From: DATEDA01 sp963789885
GTDB taxonomy: Bacteria > Pseudomonadota > Gammaproteobacteria > Burkholderiales > SG8-39
Direction of reading: 5' to 3'
DNA length: 64,000 bases
NCBI GenBank assembly: GCA_963789885.1
Contig: CAWBNB010000016.1
Location: 1-64,000, forward strand
Part shown: one piece after another, positions 16,707 through 24,702 of the stretch
How the letters are laid out: each line of letters opens with the position of its first letter
Position numbering within the stretch: position 1 is the first letter of the stretch
The notes under the pieces: generated by a model
The model's input: the letters and a program-made list of their open reading frames with translations, nothing else
What the model was told of the DNA's origin: nothing
Databases searched by the model: none
Position numbers and translations under genes: made by a program

Positions 16707-17174
16707 GTTACCGCGCAGCAACGGCCCTCCGCAACGGGGGATCGTTCTACCGCGCCTTCGCTTCAAGACATTGCTGCTGATCGTGTCGGTGGAGTTGACA
16801 GCAAGCTGAAGCACCGTCGTGGATCGGCGACAGTGCTGCAACAGCGTGATGATTCGTATGGGTAGTCGTTACCTTGGTACGGAAAACCTGCGGCAGGTTT
16901 TTCCGCCATCAGGTCAGTGAGTTAGAGGCAACCTGCGGCAGGTTCTTATGAACCAGAAATGAGCCGTCCGCGGGCAGCGCGACGACGCTCGTTCATTCTG
17001 GAACTGGGGATCTCCACGGATAGCGGGTCGCAATCCGGGCATACCCCAAGGGCCCGCGCTCGCCTTGGACTCCCCGGTTCCCCGGGGCCGGGGGCGGGGG
17101 ATGTAACAGGTTCTTGATCGGGTCGCCGAATCGGTAGATGATTGCCTTGTTCCCCGATGAGCCGAGGAGGCCCC
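16707..17174. other. Intergenic region with a duplicated palindrome
   Basis: No gene is convincing in these 468 bases. The stretch holds two copies of one 15-base palindrome (listed separately) and a GC-rich segment just upstream of the PEP-CTERM gene. I see no clear sigma-70 or sigma-54 promoter. Confidence 0.4.
16885..16944. repeat. Two copies of the palindrome AACCTGCGGCAGGTT
   Basis: Exact 15-base copies lie at 16885-16899 and 16930-16944, 45 bases apart centre to centre, or just over four helical turns. The first is extended by GGAAA on one side and TTTCC on the other, making a longer stem with a T run, so it could also act as a terminator. Paired identical palindromes upstream of a gene are compatible with an operator for a dimeric regulator. 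Confidence 0.55.
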
Positions 17175-17897
17175 GTGCGCACTTTTTCCCAACGGAGTTC
17201 GATTGCCGCGTTTGCCTTCGTTTGTGCCCTGGGCGTGAGCGTGCCGGCGCACGCCGCCTTCGTCGCCCGGATATGCAACGACATCCAGTGCATGGGCGGT
17301 GACGACTTCATCGTCCAGGACAACGCCGCCGGCGACACGGTCCCGATGCAGGGAGTGATCAGCTTCGCGGCGGCGTCGGCGTTCGGCTACACGGTCCTAG
17401 TCAATACGTCGCAGAGCAAGCCGGTGATCGGCAGCGCAACCTCACCGCAACTCGACCTGTCGTTCGTGGTGACCAGCGGGGCGGCCGGCGGAAACAACCT
17501 CTTCCTCTACGCCTCGGACACTAATTTCACCAGCAGCAGCCCGTTCTTCTCGCTCGCCGTCGGGGGCACGAACTCCGGCGCCAGCGGGACCGTCACGAGT
17601 CGCGCCTGGGGCGGCACGAGCAACACGGAGTTCCAGTTCTCGTCTGCGAACCTGCTCGGCGCCCTCGGTCCCCTCACGGGCAACATGTACTCGGCGGCCA
17701 CGTTGGGCTCGTTCGCGGCCACGGCGAACCCGTTCTCGCTGACGATCGGCACGCAAGTTTCACGCGCGACGGCCGGAACGAGCACCGGTGACCTGAACCT
17801 GCAGATTTCCGTGGTTCCCGTGCCGGGCGCCTGGGCGTTGATGCTGCTGGGACTGGCGGTGATCGGCTTCGTCGGCCGCCGACACCTCAGGACCTAG
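17175..17897 (+). CDS. PEP-CTERM sorting domain protein
   Basis: A 240-residue exported protein from GTG 17175, chosen because GAGGAGG lies four bases before it; ATG 17157 in the same frame is an alternative. The signal peptide SSIAAFAFVCALGVSVPAHAA has a likely AHA cleavage site. The middle is a Ser/Thr/Gly-rich beta region without close relatives that I recognise. The C-terminus VPVPGAWALMLLGLAVIGF followed by GRRHLRT is a PEP-CTERM-like tripartite signal (Pro motif, hydrophobic helix, Arg cluster) processed by exosortase in exopolysaccharide-producing Gram-negatives. The motif is the VPxPxAW variant. A terminator follows 19 bases after the stop. Confidence 0.8.
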   Translation: MRTFSQRSSIAAFAFVCALGVSVPAHAAFVARICNDIQCMGGDDFIVQDNAAGDTVPMQGVISFAAASAFGYTVLVNTSQSKPVIGSATSPQLDLSFVVTSGAAGGNNLFLYASDTNFTSSSPFFSLAVGGTNSGASGTVTSRAWGGTSNTEFQFSSANLLGALGPLTGNMYSAATLGSFAATANPFSLTIGTQVSRATAGTSTGDLNLQISVVPVPGAWALMLLGLAVIGFVGRRHLRT

Positions 17898-17916
17898 CCG
17901 AAGAGGCGAGGACGAC

Positions 17917-17943
17917 AGGCCCGCTTCGGCGGGCCTTGTTGTT
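17917..17943 (+). terminator. Rho-independent terminator of the PEP-CTERM gene
   Basis: An 8-bp stem AGGCCCGC / GCGGGCCT with a TTCG tetraloop is followed by TGTTGTT. The group II intron begins immediately after it, the typical target of class C group II introns. Confidence 0.85.
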
Positions 17944-18561
17944 GTGCGCCCAGCATGGGCGCGATCTTGGAGGTGCAAGTCCTCCCACGAGTAGACCACT
18001 GCGAGTGAAGCGAAGCGCAACTGCGCGAGGGTGACTGAGCGTGGGAAGGAAGCGTGGAGCGAAACCGCGAGCCGAGGTACACGAACCGGATCTGAGGCGA
18101 TGCCGAGCAGGGCGAGCGGGCAATGTACCGCGAAGCTGTAGTGGTCAAGGCTCAGGCGGCGTAAATCCGGCGGCTGTGCGGGGAAGGATCGCGTTCTTAC
18201 CTGGGGAGATCTCGCCTTGTGCCTGAAAGGGTGACGGGGACGACCCGGAGCGAGAAGTCAGCAGAGGCCGTAGTAGTCGCGAGACGAAGGGCCGAAGGAA
18301 TGGGAGGGGAGGCCCTCTGGTTCTCGGATTTGGACTGTCTCAGATGTTCGCGTCAGCGAAGCTCGCCAACCAACCAGGCTGGGTGAAGCCCGAATGGTCG
18401 TGGCAGCGAGAAACCGAATCGGGCGGATCAGAAATCAGCCACCCCCGGCGGCGTGCTGGGACTCATTCCGGGGCGCTGACCTCAACTGTTCCAACCGCCC
18501 GGTGCGGACCCGCATGCCGGGTGGTGTGGGAGGGGCCCGATTAGCGATGATCGGCCCCTAT
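17944..18561 (+). mobile_element. Group II intron (class C-like), intron-encoded protein deleted
   Basis: The 5' end GTGCGCCCAGC fits the GUGYG consensus and lies directly after a terminator stem. Domain I-type structure follows. GTCAGCAGAGGCCGTAGTAG and GACGAAGGGCCGAA near 18250-18300 are sequences typical just before the maturase gene. Domain V-like sequence with GGTGCGGACCCGCATGCCGG at 18501-18520 and GGTGTGGGAGGGG precedes a domain VI stem (GGGGCCCGATTAGCGATGATCGGCCCC, listed in pieces: left arm 18533-18540, right arm near 18551-18558) and the end near CTAT at 18561. Only about 180 bases separate the leader from domain V where a reverse transcriptase of about 1.2 kb is expected. It could splice or move only with a maturase supplied in trans. 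Confidence 0.75.
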
Positions 18562-19115
18562 CCCGTTTGTGCGATGCCGGCGGGGAAGAGCGGCAGTCCG
18601 CGCCTCGCCGCTGCAATGCGGTGCACGATCGGTAACAAGAACCCCGTGACCTAGGTGTGACCGCAGTCGTCGCGGAACTCGGCTCGGGCGCGTTCTGGCA
18701 CCACGCCGACGGTCGGATTCGGGTCGAGAGCCCCTTTGACGGTCCGCTTCTATGAGGACTGCTTTGTCAAGGCCCGCTGATCATCGATGGGTGTGACCTC
18801 ATGGCGGCGCCTGCGTGTTGCTGAGCCAGTGAAGCAGTGGCGTGAGGAGGCTGATGCATCCTGATCGGAGGTCGGGGCGTGACGAGCGTTCGAGCCAGCG
18901 CTCGGACGAACTTCTATCCGTGCCGGAGGGATGGATCCGGCACCACATCCAGCATGCGCGCAAAGCGCGTTGGCAAACCCCATTTCGCGACGCGCCCCAT
19001 CTTTTGCGACGGTCACCGTGTAGTGACCCGCGGACCGTGCGGGCGCGTCGACCCTTGATCATGACGATGCGCTTGCCTTGCCAGCTTCCTGCATCAGGAC
19101 CAGGCTGGGCCTTGA
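18562..19115. other. Gene-poor spacer between group II intron and IS110 remnant
   Basis: No convincing gene. A 32-codon GTG-started frame at 18657-18755 reads AVVAELGSGAFWHHADGRIR and is too short to support. The part next to the transposase (about 18800-19115) is probably the non-coding end of the IS110 element, whose boundary cannot be placed because that family lacks usable inverted repeats. Confidence 0.4.
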
Positions 19116-20156
19116 TTAAGCGGTGAGTGGCTTGAGCACGGCTCCGGCCGGGATCTCGCCGTGCTCGAGGTAGCGCCACAGCGCGATCGCGAGGCGCCGC
19201 GCCAGGGCCACGATGCCCACCCGCCGCATGCGCTTGCCGGCGCCCGCGAAGCGCCGGTGGAACCACTGGGTCAGGGCGCTGCCCGGCTGTAAGCTGACCC
19301 ACTTCCACGCCAGCTCCACGAGCAACGCGCGCGCTCGCTTGTTGCCGGCTTTACTGATGCCTTGATCGACTCGGCTGTCGCCGCTGTCGTAGGGGGTGGG
19401 CGCAAGTCCCAGGCTGCCGGCGATCTCGCGCCGGTTGGCAAAGCGCCGCCAACCGAACAATTCCTTATCCAAGATCCAGGCCCCGCGCGACCCGATCGCG
19501 CGCAATTTGGCAAGCTGTGCCACCACCGGGTGCCGGCCCGCCGCGATCGCCTGGCGCCGTGCCGCCTCCAGCGTCTTCATCTGCTCCTTGACCAGCGCGA
19601 GCCGTGCACTCTCGCGCTCAATCTCGGCCCGCAGGTTCGGTGGCACCTGCTCACCATGGTTGCTCCACCAGCGCGCCCAATCGCGCCCGCCGATGCGGCC
19701 CGGGCGTAGGTTGTGCAGCACCAGCAGTGAGCCGATGCGATTGGTATGGGCATCGCGCTCCTTGGTCAGCCGCGCGATTTCCCGGTGCGTGCGGCGCGCA
19801 TCTTCCTGTTGCGGCGTCGGCTCGTGCAGCACCGACCACACACGCCGCTCCCCGCCGTGGTAGCGCCGCAGCAACGCGAGCAGCTTGTCGCCATCGAGTC
19901 GATCGGTCTTGGCGCGTTTGGCACGCCGGTTGACCTCGATGCTCGAGGAGTCGACCACGATGCTGTCGATCCCCTGCTCGAGCAGCCACCGCTGCAGCCA
20001 CCAGCCGTCGCGGCCGGCTTCGTAGCAGCTGTGCGCTTTCGCGCCGGCATCGAGCCTGCAACGCGCCTTGGCCTTACGTATGCAGTCTAGAACCGCAGCT
20101 CGATCGCCCGCGCACACGGTGTACCGACTCGGGCCCTCCCGCCATGGATGCTTCAA
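19116..20156 (-). pseudogene. IS110-family transposase, 5' truncated
   Basis: A 346-residue frame has the family's conserved blocks: CYEAGRDGWWLQRWLLEQG, VVDSSSIEVNRRAKRAKTD, then RLDGDKLLALLRRY (DEDD-type RuvC-like domain) and the C-terminal transposase_20 part ELFGWRRFANRREIAGSLGL, GISKAGNKRARALLVELAW. The expected first block with the initial catalytic Asp (GIDLSQ type) is missing. In-frame TGA sits a few codons before the TTG start, and VQLKHPWREGPSRYTV begins where about 40 residues should precede. It is probably inactive. It lies at the end of the decayed island. Confidence 0.8.
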
Positions 20157-20269
20157 CTGAACGTTCCATCAGCTGTTGTCCGCTGCCTGGATCGGAAACC
20201 CTGCCGGGGCCATAGCTAACCTCTTTTCTCAAGTAGAGCCCTCAAATAATTGAAGAGACACACTATTTA

Positions 20270-20298
20270 TTGACACGCCTCACCGCTTAGGGTAACGT
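20270..20298 (+). promoter_or_regulatory. Putative sigma-70 promoter
   Basis: TTGACA (20270-20275), a 17-base spacer and TAACGT (20293-20298). It lies 32 bases before the GTG of the following small ORF and supports that ORF being expressed. Weak -10 match. Confidence 0.45.
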
Positions 20299-20329
20299 GA
20301 AGGCTCTGCAGCTGAGCTGGTGAATTCGC

Positions 20330-20563
20330 GTGACCTCCCGCAAGCCCGTATCGCGCCGGCCGCTACACGCCGCGCTCACACCTCTGGAAGTGGACTTGAT
20401 CCGACGTCTATGTGAAGAAGAGGTCGCGCGGGGCGGCGGCACCATTGACCGCCTCGCCTATCGACGTATTTCCGCGAAGTTCGCGATCACGCGAGCGCAG
20501 ACGCGAAGCGTTGCGTCGCATCGCCGCCGTCTGCTTGCGAAAACGACTCGGACGCGAGGCTGA
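20330..20563 (+). CDS. Small basic protein, possible DNA binding
   Basis: A 77-residue Arg-rich protein (SRRPLHAALTPLEVDLIRRL, then DRLAYRRISAKFAITRAQTR and SHRRRLLAK). It has no recognised domain, though the helical pattern around AYRRISAKFAITRAQTRSV could be a short helix-turn-helix. The GTG start has no good ribosome site, but a promoter-like sequence lies just upstream. The gene after it begins 22 bases downstream, so the two may form an operon. Confidence 0.45.
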   Translation: MTSRKPVSRRPLHAALTPLEVDLIRRLCEEEVARGGGTIDRLAYRRISAKFAITRAQTRSVASHRRRLLAKTTRTRG

Positions 20564-20584
20564 AACTTCCCATCGGCGGCGAGC

Positions 20585-20803
20585 ATGAGTTGCCCGCTTT
20601 GTGGCTCACAGTTGGAAGACGCCTCGGATCGTCGAGGCGGCAAGCACCTCGATCGGTATCGGATCACCGTTTGCCGCGCCTGCTGGGATGCGAACTGGGA
20701 TGGTTGGTCGTCGCTCCACGAAAAGAAGTTGATCGAGCACCTCAAGCGAGAAGGCTTGCCAGTGCCAGTGCGCAACGTCCTCGGTCAGCTGCCGCGAGAG
20801 TAG
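20585..20803 (+). CDS. Small zinc-ribbon-like protein (two CxxC)
   Basis: A 72-residue protein. CPLCGSQL near the N-terminus and VCRACWDANWDGWSSLHEKK further on give two CxxC pairs suited to bind one zinc, as in HNH-like or zinc-ribbon fingers. The C-terminus IEHLKREGLPVPVRNVLGQL has a plausible helix. The ATG has GGCGGCGAGC upstream as a modest ribosome site. It follows the small basic ORF closely. The role is unknown; nucleic-acid binding is a guess from the zinc motif. Confidence 0.6.
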   Translation: MSCPLCGSQLEDASDRRGGKHLDRYRITVCRACWDANWDGWSSLHEKKLIEHLKREGLPVPVRNVLGQLPRE

Positions 20804-21091
20804 CAAGGCAAGGGCATCTCAGGGTCCTCGTCGTTCTTCACCAGGCCCCTGGGAATGACGAACACGGAAGTCTGCAGCTCGGGCGCCGGCGCCTCCATGA
20901 CCAGCGAAGCTGGGAGAGCTCCTGCTCACGCGTTATTTCAGTTGCGCGGAAGACGACGCGGAGCGAGGGGTTGATGACAGTTTCCGCACGAAGCGGCGGC
21001 GGGCGACGTGACCACGCGACCTCGTTGACCTGACGAAGAGGCGGTCACCTGCCAAGGCTACAATGCGCCTGGCCGGAAAAGGACGATCCGC

Positions 21092-22792
21092 ATGAGCGAC
21101 GCACAAACGCGACCAACAAAGACCAGTCTGGCGTTGTGGCGGACCGGACTGGCCGTTGTCATGTCCGCCATCCTTTTCTTCGTGGCTACACCCGCCGTCC
21201 GTGCGGCCGAGACGTTCTCCGGAAGCGCTGCACCCGTGCGCCTGCAGCTCAAGTGGCGTCACCAGTTCCAGTTCGCCGGCTTCTACACGGCACTCGAGAA
21301 GGGCTATTACCGCGAGGCCGGTTTCGACGTGACGATCATCCCGGCAACCCCCGGCACCGATCCTGTCGAGACTGTGCTGAGGGGCGGAGCCGACTTCGGC
21401 GTCGCATCTTCGGAACTGGTGTTGCGCTATGCGAAAGGTGATCCGGTTGTCGTGCTTGCCTCCATCTTCCAGCACTCACCACTCACTCTGTTTGTGCGCC
21501 GCGACGCTGGGATCAATACCGTGCATGACCTCGCGGGCCACAAGGTGGCGCTCGCGCCGTGGGAGACCGAAATTTTCGCTTACCTGCAGCGCGAGCAGGT
21601 GCCGGTCGACCGACTGCAACTCGTGCAGCATGACTACACCGTGGACACCCTAGTGCAGGGGCGCGTCGACGCGCTCGCAGGCTACGAGACCGACGAGAGC
21701 TACTACCTGCAGCAATCGGGTGGGCAATACCGCCAGTTCACGCCACGTTCCAGCGGCGTGGACTTTTATGGCGACACGCTGTTTACCACTCGTGCAATGG
21801 TGACGAGGCACCCGGAACGGGCGGAGGCATTCCGCGTGGCGAGTCTGCGCGGGTGGGAGTACGCACTCGCGCATCAGGAGGAGATCTCTGCACTCATTCA
21901 CGCGAAGTACGCGCCTGACCTTCCTGTGCAAAAACTGCGCTTTGAGGCCGAACGCATGATGCCTCTGGTGCGCTCGGATCTCGTAGAGCTCGGCCACTCG
22001 CACGTCGGCCGCTGGCAGCATATCTTTGACGTGTACCGCGAACTCGGCCTTGCGTCCGGAGCCGCCGACATCGACATGCGCGGGCTGATCTACCATCCCC
22101 CGCAGCCGACTGATTTGCGCTGGCTGCTGTGGGTGCTTGCAGCCGGCGCACTCATCTTGGCGATGGTCATCTGGATCGCACGTCGCTTCTATCGCGTCAA
22201 TTGGCGCCTGCGTCAGCAATTGGAGGAGAACCGGCGCTTGCAGGACGAACTGCGTGCGCTCACCATCACCGACTCAGTGACCGGTCTCCATAACCGCCGC
22301 CACTTTGACATCGTTTGCGCCACGGAATGGGAGCGCGCGCGTCGGGACCATAGGCCGCTGACAGTGCTGTTCATCGATATCGACTACTTCAAGGCCTACA
22401 ACGATTGCCATGGACATCGCGCCGGCGATGACTGCCTTGCCGCGGTCGCCAAGGCAGTCGGCCGATCGTTGCAGCGCCCGGCAGACCTGGCCGCGCGCTA
22501 CGGCGGCGATGAATTCGTGGTCTTGCTGCCGGACACCGACACGGACGGCGCGCTCGACGTTGCACGGCGCGTGCTGGCGGCAATCGCTGCGCTGGATATC
22601 CCGCACGGCGCCTCTCGGTTCGGACGGGTCACCTCGAGCATCGGTGTGGCGCAGCTAGGGTCTAGGCCGAACCACACATCCCAAGAACTGCTCGAGCACG
22701 CGGATCGCGCGCTCTACGCGGCCAAGCAGGCTGGTCGAAACCGGGTCATGGCGGCGCCGACGTATTTGTTCGATCACCGCGTCGCACAATAG
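21092..22792 (+). CDS. Diguanylate cyclase with NMT1/THI5-like periplasmic sensor
   Basis: 566 residues. A signal or first membrane helix at about 15-38 (ending VRAAE) is followed by an NMT1/THI5-like ligand-binding domain at 48-270 (VRLQLKWRHQFQFAGFYTAL, EKGYYREAGFDV, DFGVASSELVL). A transmembrane helix lies at about 343-363, a short linker coil next, and a GGDEF domain at 390-555. The active site is YGGDEF (470-475), and RPAD (462-465), five residues before GGDEF, is a complete inhibitory I-site. It makes c-di-GMP in the cytoplasm in response to a small periplasmic ligand, by family a pyrimidine/thiamine-precursor-like compound, though the actual ligand is unknown. Monocistronic by spacing. 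Confidence 0.9.
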   Translation: MSDAQTRPTKTSLALWRTGLAVVMSAILFFVATPAVRAAETFSGSAAPVRLQLKWRHQFQFAGFYTALEKGYYREAGFDVTIIPATPGTDPVETVLRGGADFGVASSELVLRYAKGDPVVVLASIFQHSPLTLFVRRDAGINTVHDLAGHKVALAPWETEIFAYLQREQVPVDRLQLVQHDYTVDTLVQGRVDALAGYETDESYYLQQSGGQYRQFTPRSSGVDFYGDTLFTTRAMVTRHPERAEAFRVASLRGWEYALAHQEEISALIHAKYAPDLPVQKLRFEAERMMPLVRSDLVELGHSHVGRWQHIFDVYRELGLASGAADIDMRGLIYHPPQPTDLRWLLWVLAAGALILAMVIWIARRFYRVNWRLRQQLEENRRLQDELRALTITDSVTGLHNRRHFDIVCATEWERARRDHRPLTVLFIDIDYFKAYNDCHGHRAGDDCLAAVAKAVGRSLQRPADLAARYGGDEFVVLLPDTDTDGALDVARRVLAAIAALDIPHGASRFGRVTSSIGVAQLGSRPNHTSQELLEHADRALYAAKQAGRNRVMAAPTYLFDHRVAQ

Positions 22793-22903
22793 CCAAGCGT
22801 CCGCGCGCGTCGAAACTAGACGTTCCCACCCCCGTGGTTCGGTGCGTTCCTAATCCGTGCGACCCTGTGCGCCGCAAGGCGCGATAATGCTTCGCAGACG
22901 GAT

Positions 22904-24502
22904 ATGGTCGATCGCAGGCAGTTCCTAAGCTCGGTCGCCGCGGCGAGCGCGCTCGCGGGCGCCCTGCCGCGGTCGACGATTGCTGCCGATGACCCGTCGC
23001 GCGTCGCGCTGGTCATCGGGAACGATGAATATCCACGGTCACCGCTCATCAACGCGGTGAACGACGCGCGCGGTGTGGCGGATCTGCTGCGCACGGCCGA
23101 ATTCCGCGTCGATCTTCGCACGGACACTTCTCGTGACGCGCTCGCGAAGGGGGTGGAGGCGTTCGGCACGGCCATTGCGCGACCCCAGGTGAAGCTGGCG
23201 GTCTTCTACTACGCCGGCCATGGCACCCAGCTCGACTGGCGCAACTATCTGGTCCCTGTGGACGCCAACGTCGCTTCGGCAAAGGAGCTTGGCCTCCGCT
23301 GTTTCGATCTCGGCGTGCTGCTCGAGGAGCTTTCGAAGACGCGAGACAAGGTCTTCGTGCTGATTCTTGACGCCTGCCGTGATAAGCCGCTCGGGACGTC
23401 GTTTCAACCAGAGCAGCGAGGCTTGAGCCCGTTCGATGCTCCGGCCGGGACCGTGCTCGCGTTCTCTACAGCGCCCGGAGCGGTAGCGTCCGATGGCCCG
23501 GGCAAGCACGGGCTGTACACCGAGAGCCTCCTCCGGGAGCTTTCGGTGCGCGGCGTGCGAATCGAGGATGCCTTCAAGCGCGTCAGGCTCAACGTGCGGC
23601 TCGCCTCCGGAGGCAGACAGATCCCGTGGGAGTCGACCTCGCTCGAATCGGACGTCTTCCTCTTTCCCGGGGCGAAGAAACTCTCGGAGGCGGAACTCGA
23701 GCGCATGTTCGAGCAGGAACTCGCAACCTGGAACCGCATCAAGAGCTCGAAGGACGTGAAGGACTGGGCTGATTACCTGCGCGAGTATCCGAACGGCAAG
23801 TTCAGCGAGATCGCGCAGGCCCGGCTGAACGCGCTGATGCCGATGCAGAAAATCGAACGCCCAGCACCAGCCACGCCGGTGGGTGGCGCGGCCAAGTCCT
23901 TCGAGCTCAAAGCCGGGGTGCCGGTTCCGGATTTCTATGGCGCCTCAGGCAATCCGTACTCGGCGGGCACTTACGCCCTCGGCCGGAGGTTCACGGTGGG
24001 GGACGAGGCAAGCTACGCAATACTCGATCCGTTCAGCAAGGTCCGGCAGGGACTCGACCGACTCCGGGTCACCAAGGTGGATCCCGACGGCGACCGGGTC
24101 GAGTTCAACGACGGAGTGAGCGTCTCCGACCTCATGGGCAATATGCTCAAAATCGGGCCGGTCGTGTTCGACGCTCCCGCTCAAGTATTCCCCGCCGAGC
24201 TGCAGCTCGGGAGGAAGTGGACGGCGCGATTCCGCCGGAAAGACAGCTACGGCTACTCGGAGTCCGATATCGACTTCCAAGTCCTTCGGCGCGAGAAAGT
24301 CGTCGTGCCGGCGGGTGAGTTCGACACCTTCCGGATTGACGGTCGCGGTGTCGGACGACACGCCCGCGGAGTGTCTCGACTGGAGGTCCGGGTCTGGGTC
24401 GTGCCCGGCCTCGTCTTCAGTATCAAGCGCGAGCAGCTTGTCGAAGGCGGTCGAGCCGGCGGCGAAATCCTCGAGCTCGTGTATGCCAAGCAGCAAGGCT
24501 GA
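22904..24502 (+). CDS. Tat-exported caspase-family (C14) protein
   Basis: 532 residues. The N-terminus VDRRQFLSSVAAASALAGALP is a twin-arginine signal, so the product is exported folded. The caspase p20 domain spans about 32-250: RVALVIGNDEY, FYYAGHGTQL (catalytic His 106), LILDACRDKPL (catalytic Cys 158) and a late VLAFSTAPG. Both catalytic residues are present, so it may be an active Arg/Lys- or Asp-specific protease. A helical linker (LSEAELERMFEQELATWNRI) and a C-terminal beta-rich region of about 190 residues follow. It is not adjacent to the NACHT cluster (11 kb away), so a link to that system is not supported. Export argues for an envelope role. Confidence 0.85.
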   Translation: MVDRRQFLSSVAAASALAGALPRSTIAADDPSRVALVIGNDEYPRSPLINAVNDARGVADLLRTAEFRVDLRTDTSRDALAKGVEAFGTAIARPQVKLAVFYYAGHGTQLDWRNYLVPVDANVASAKELGLRCFDLGVLLEELSKTRDKVFVLILDACRDKPLGTSFQPEQRGLSPFDAPAGTVLAFSTAPGAVASDGPGKHGLYTESLLRELSVRGVRIEDAFKRVRLNVRLASGGRQIPWESTSLESDVFLFPGAKKLSEAELERMFEQELATWNRIKSSKDVKDWADYLREYPNGKFSEIAQARLNALMPMQKIERPAPATPVGGAAKSFELKAGVPVPDFYGASGNPYSAGTYALGRRFTVGDEASYAILDPFSKVRQGLDRLRVTKVDPDGDRVEFNDGVSVSDLMGNMLKIGPVVFDAPAQVFPAELQLGRKWTARFRRKDSYGYSESDIDFQVLRREKVVVPAGEFDTFRIDGRGVGRHARGVSRLEVRVWVVPGLVFSIKREQLVEGGRAGGEILELVYAKQQG

Positions 24503-24702
24503 GCGGGGGAACCGGGAAGCGTCCGTCCAGACTCCCAGCCGCCAATCGGCGTGGCGCGTAGGGCGCAGCGCGGGAGCTGCCGAGTGCGGTGACTCGACCG
24601 CAGCGAACACAAGGCGCGCACTCGGCAACTTCGATCCCCTCGGTCTTCTGACGTAAGCCGCGACGCAAACTTCGCAGTAAACACCCCGCACCGCAGCCCC
24701 CG

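Noticed and set aside
18657..18755. 32-codon GTG ORF after the group II intron
   Set aside because: Too short, with no ribosome site or known relative, although the amino-acid sequence looks plausible.
22904..24502. Caspase gene as part of the NACHT cluster
   Set aside because: It is 11 kb away, separated by insertion elements and other genes, and carries an export signal.
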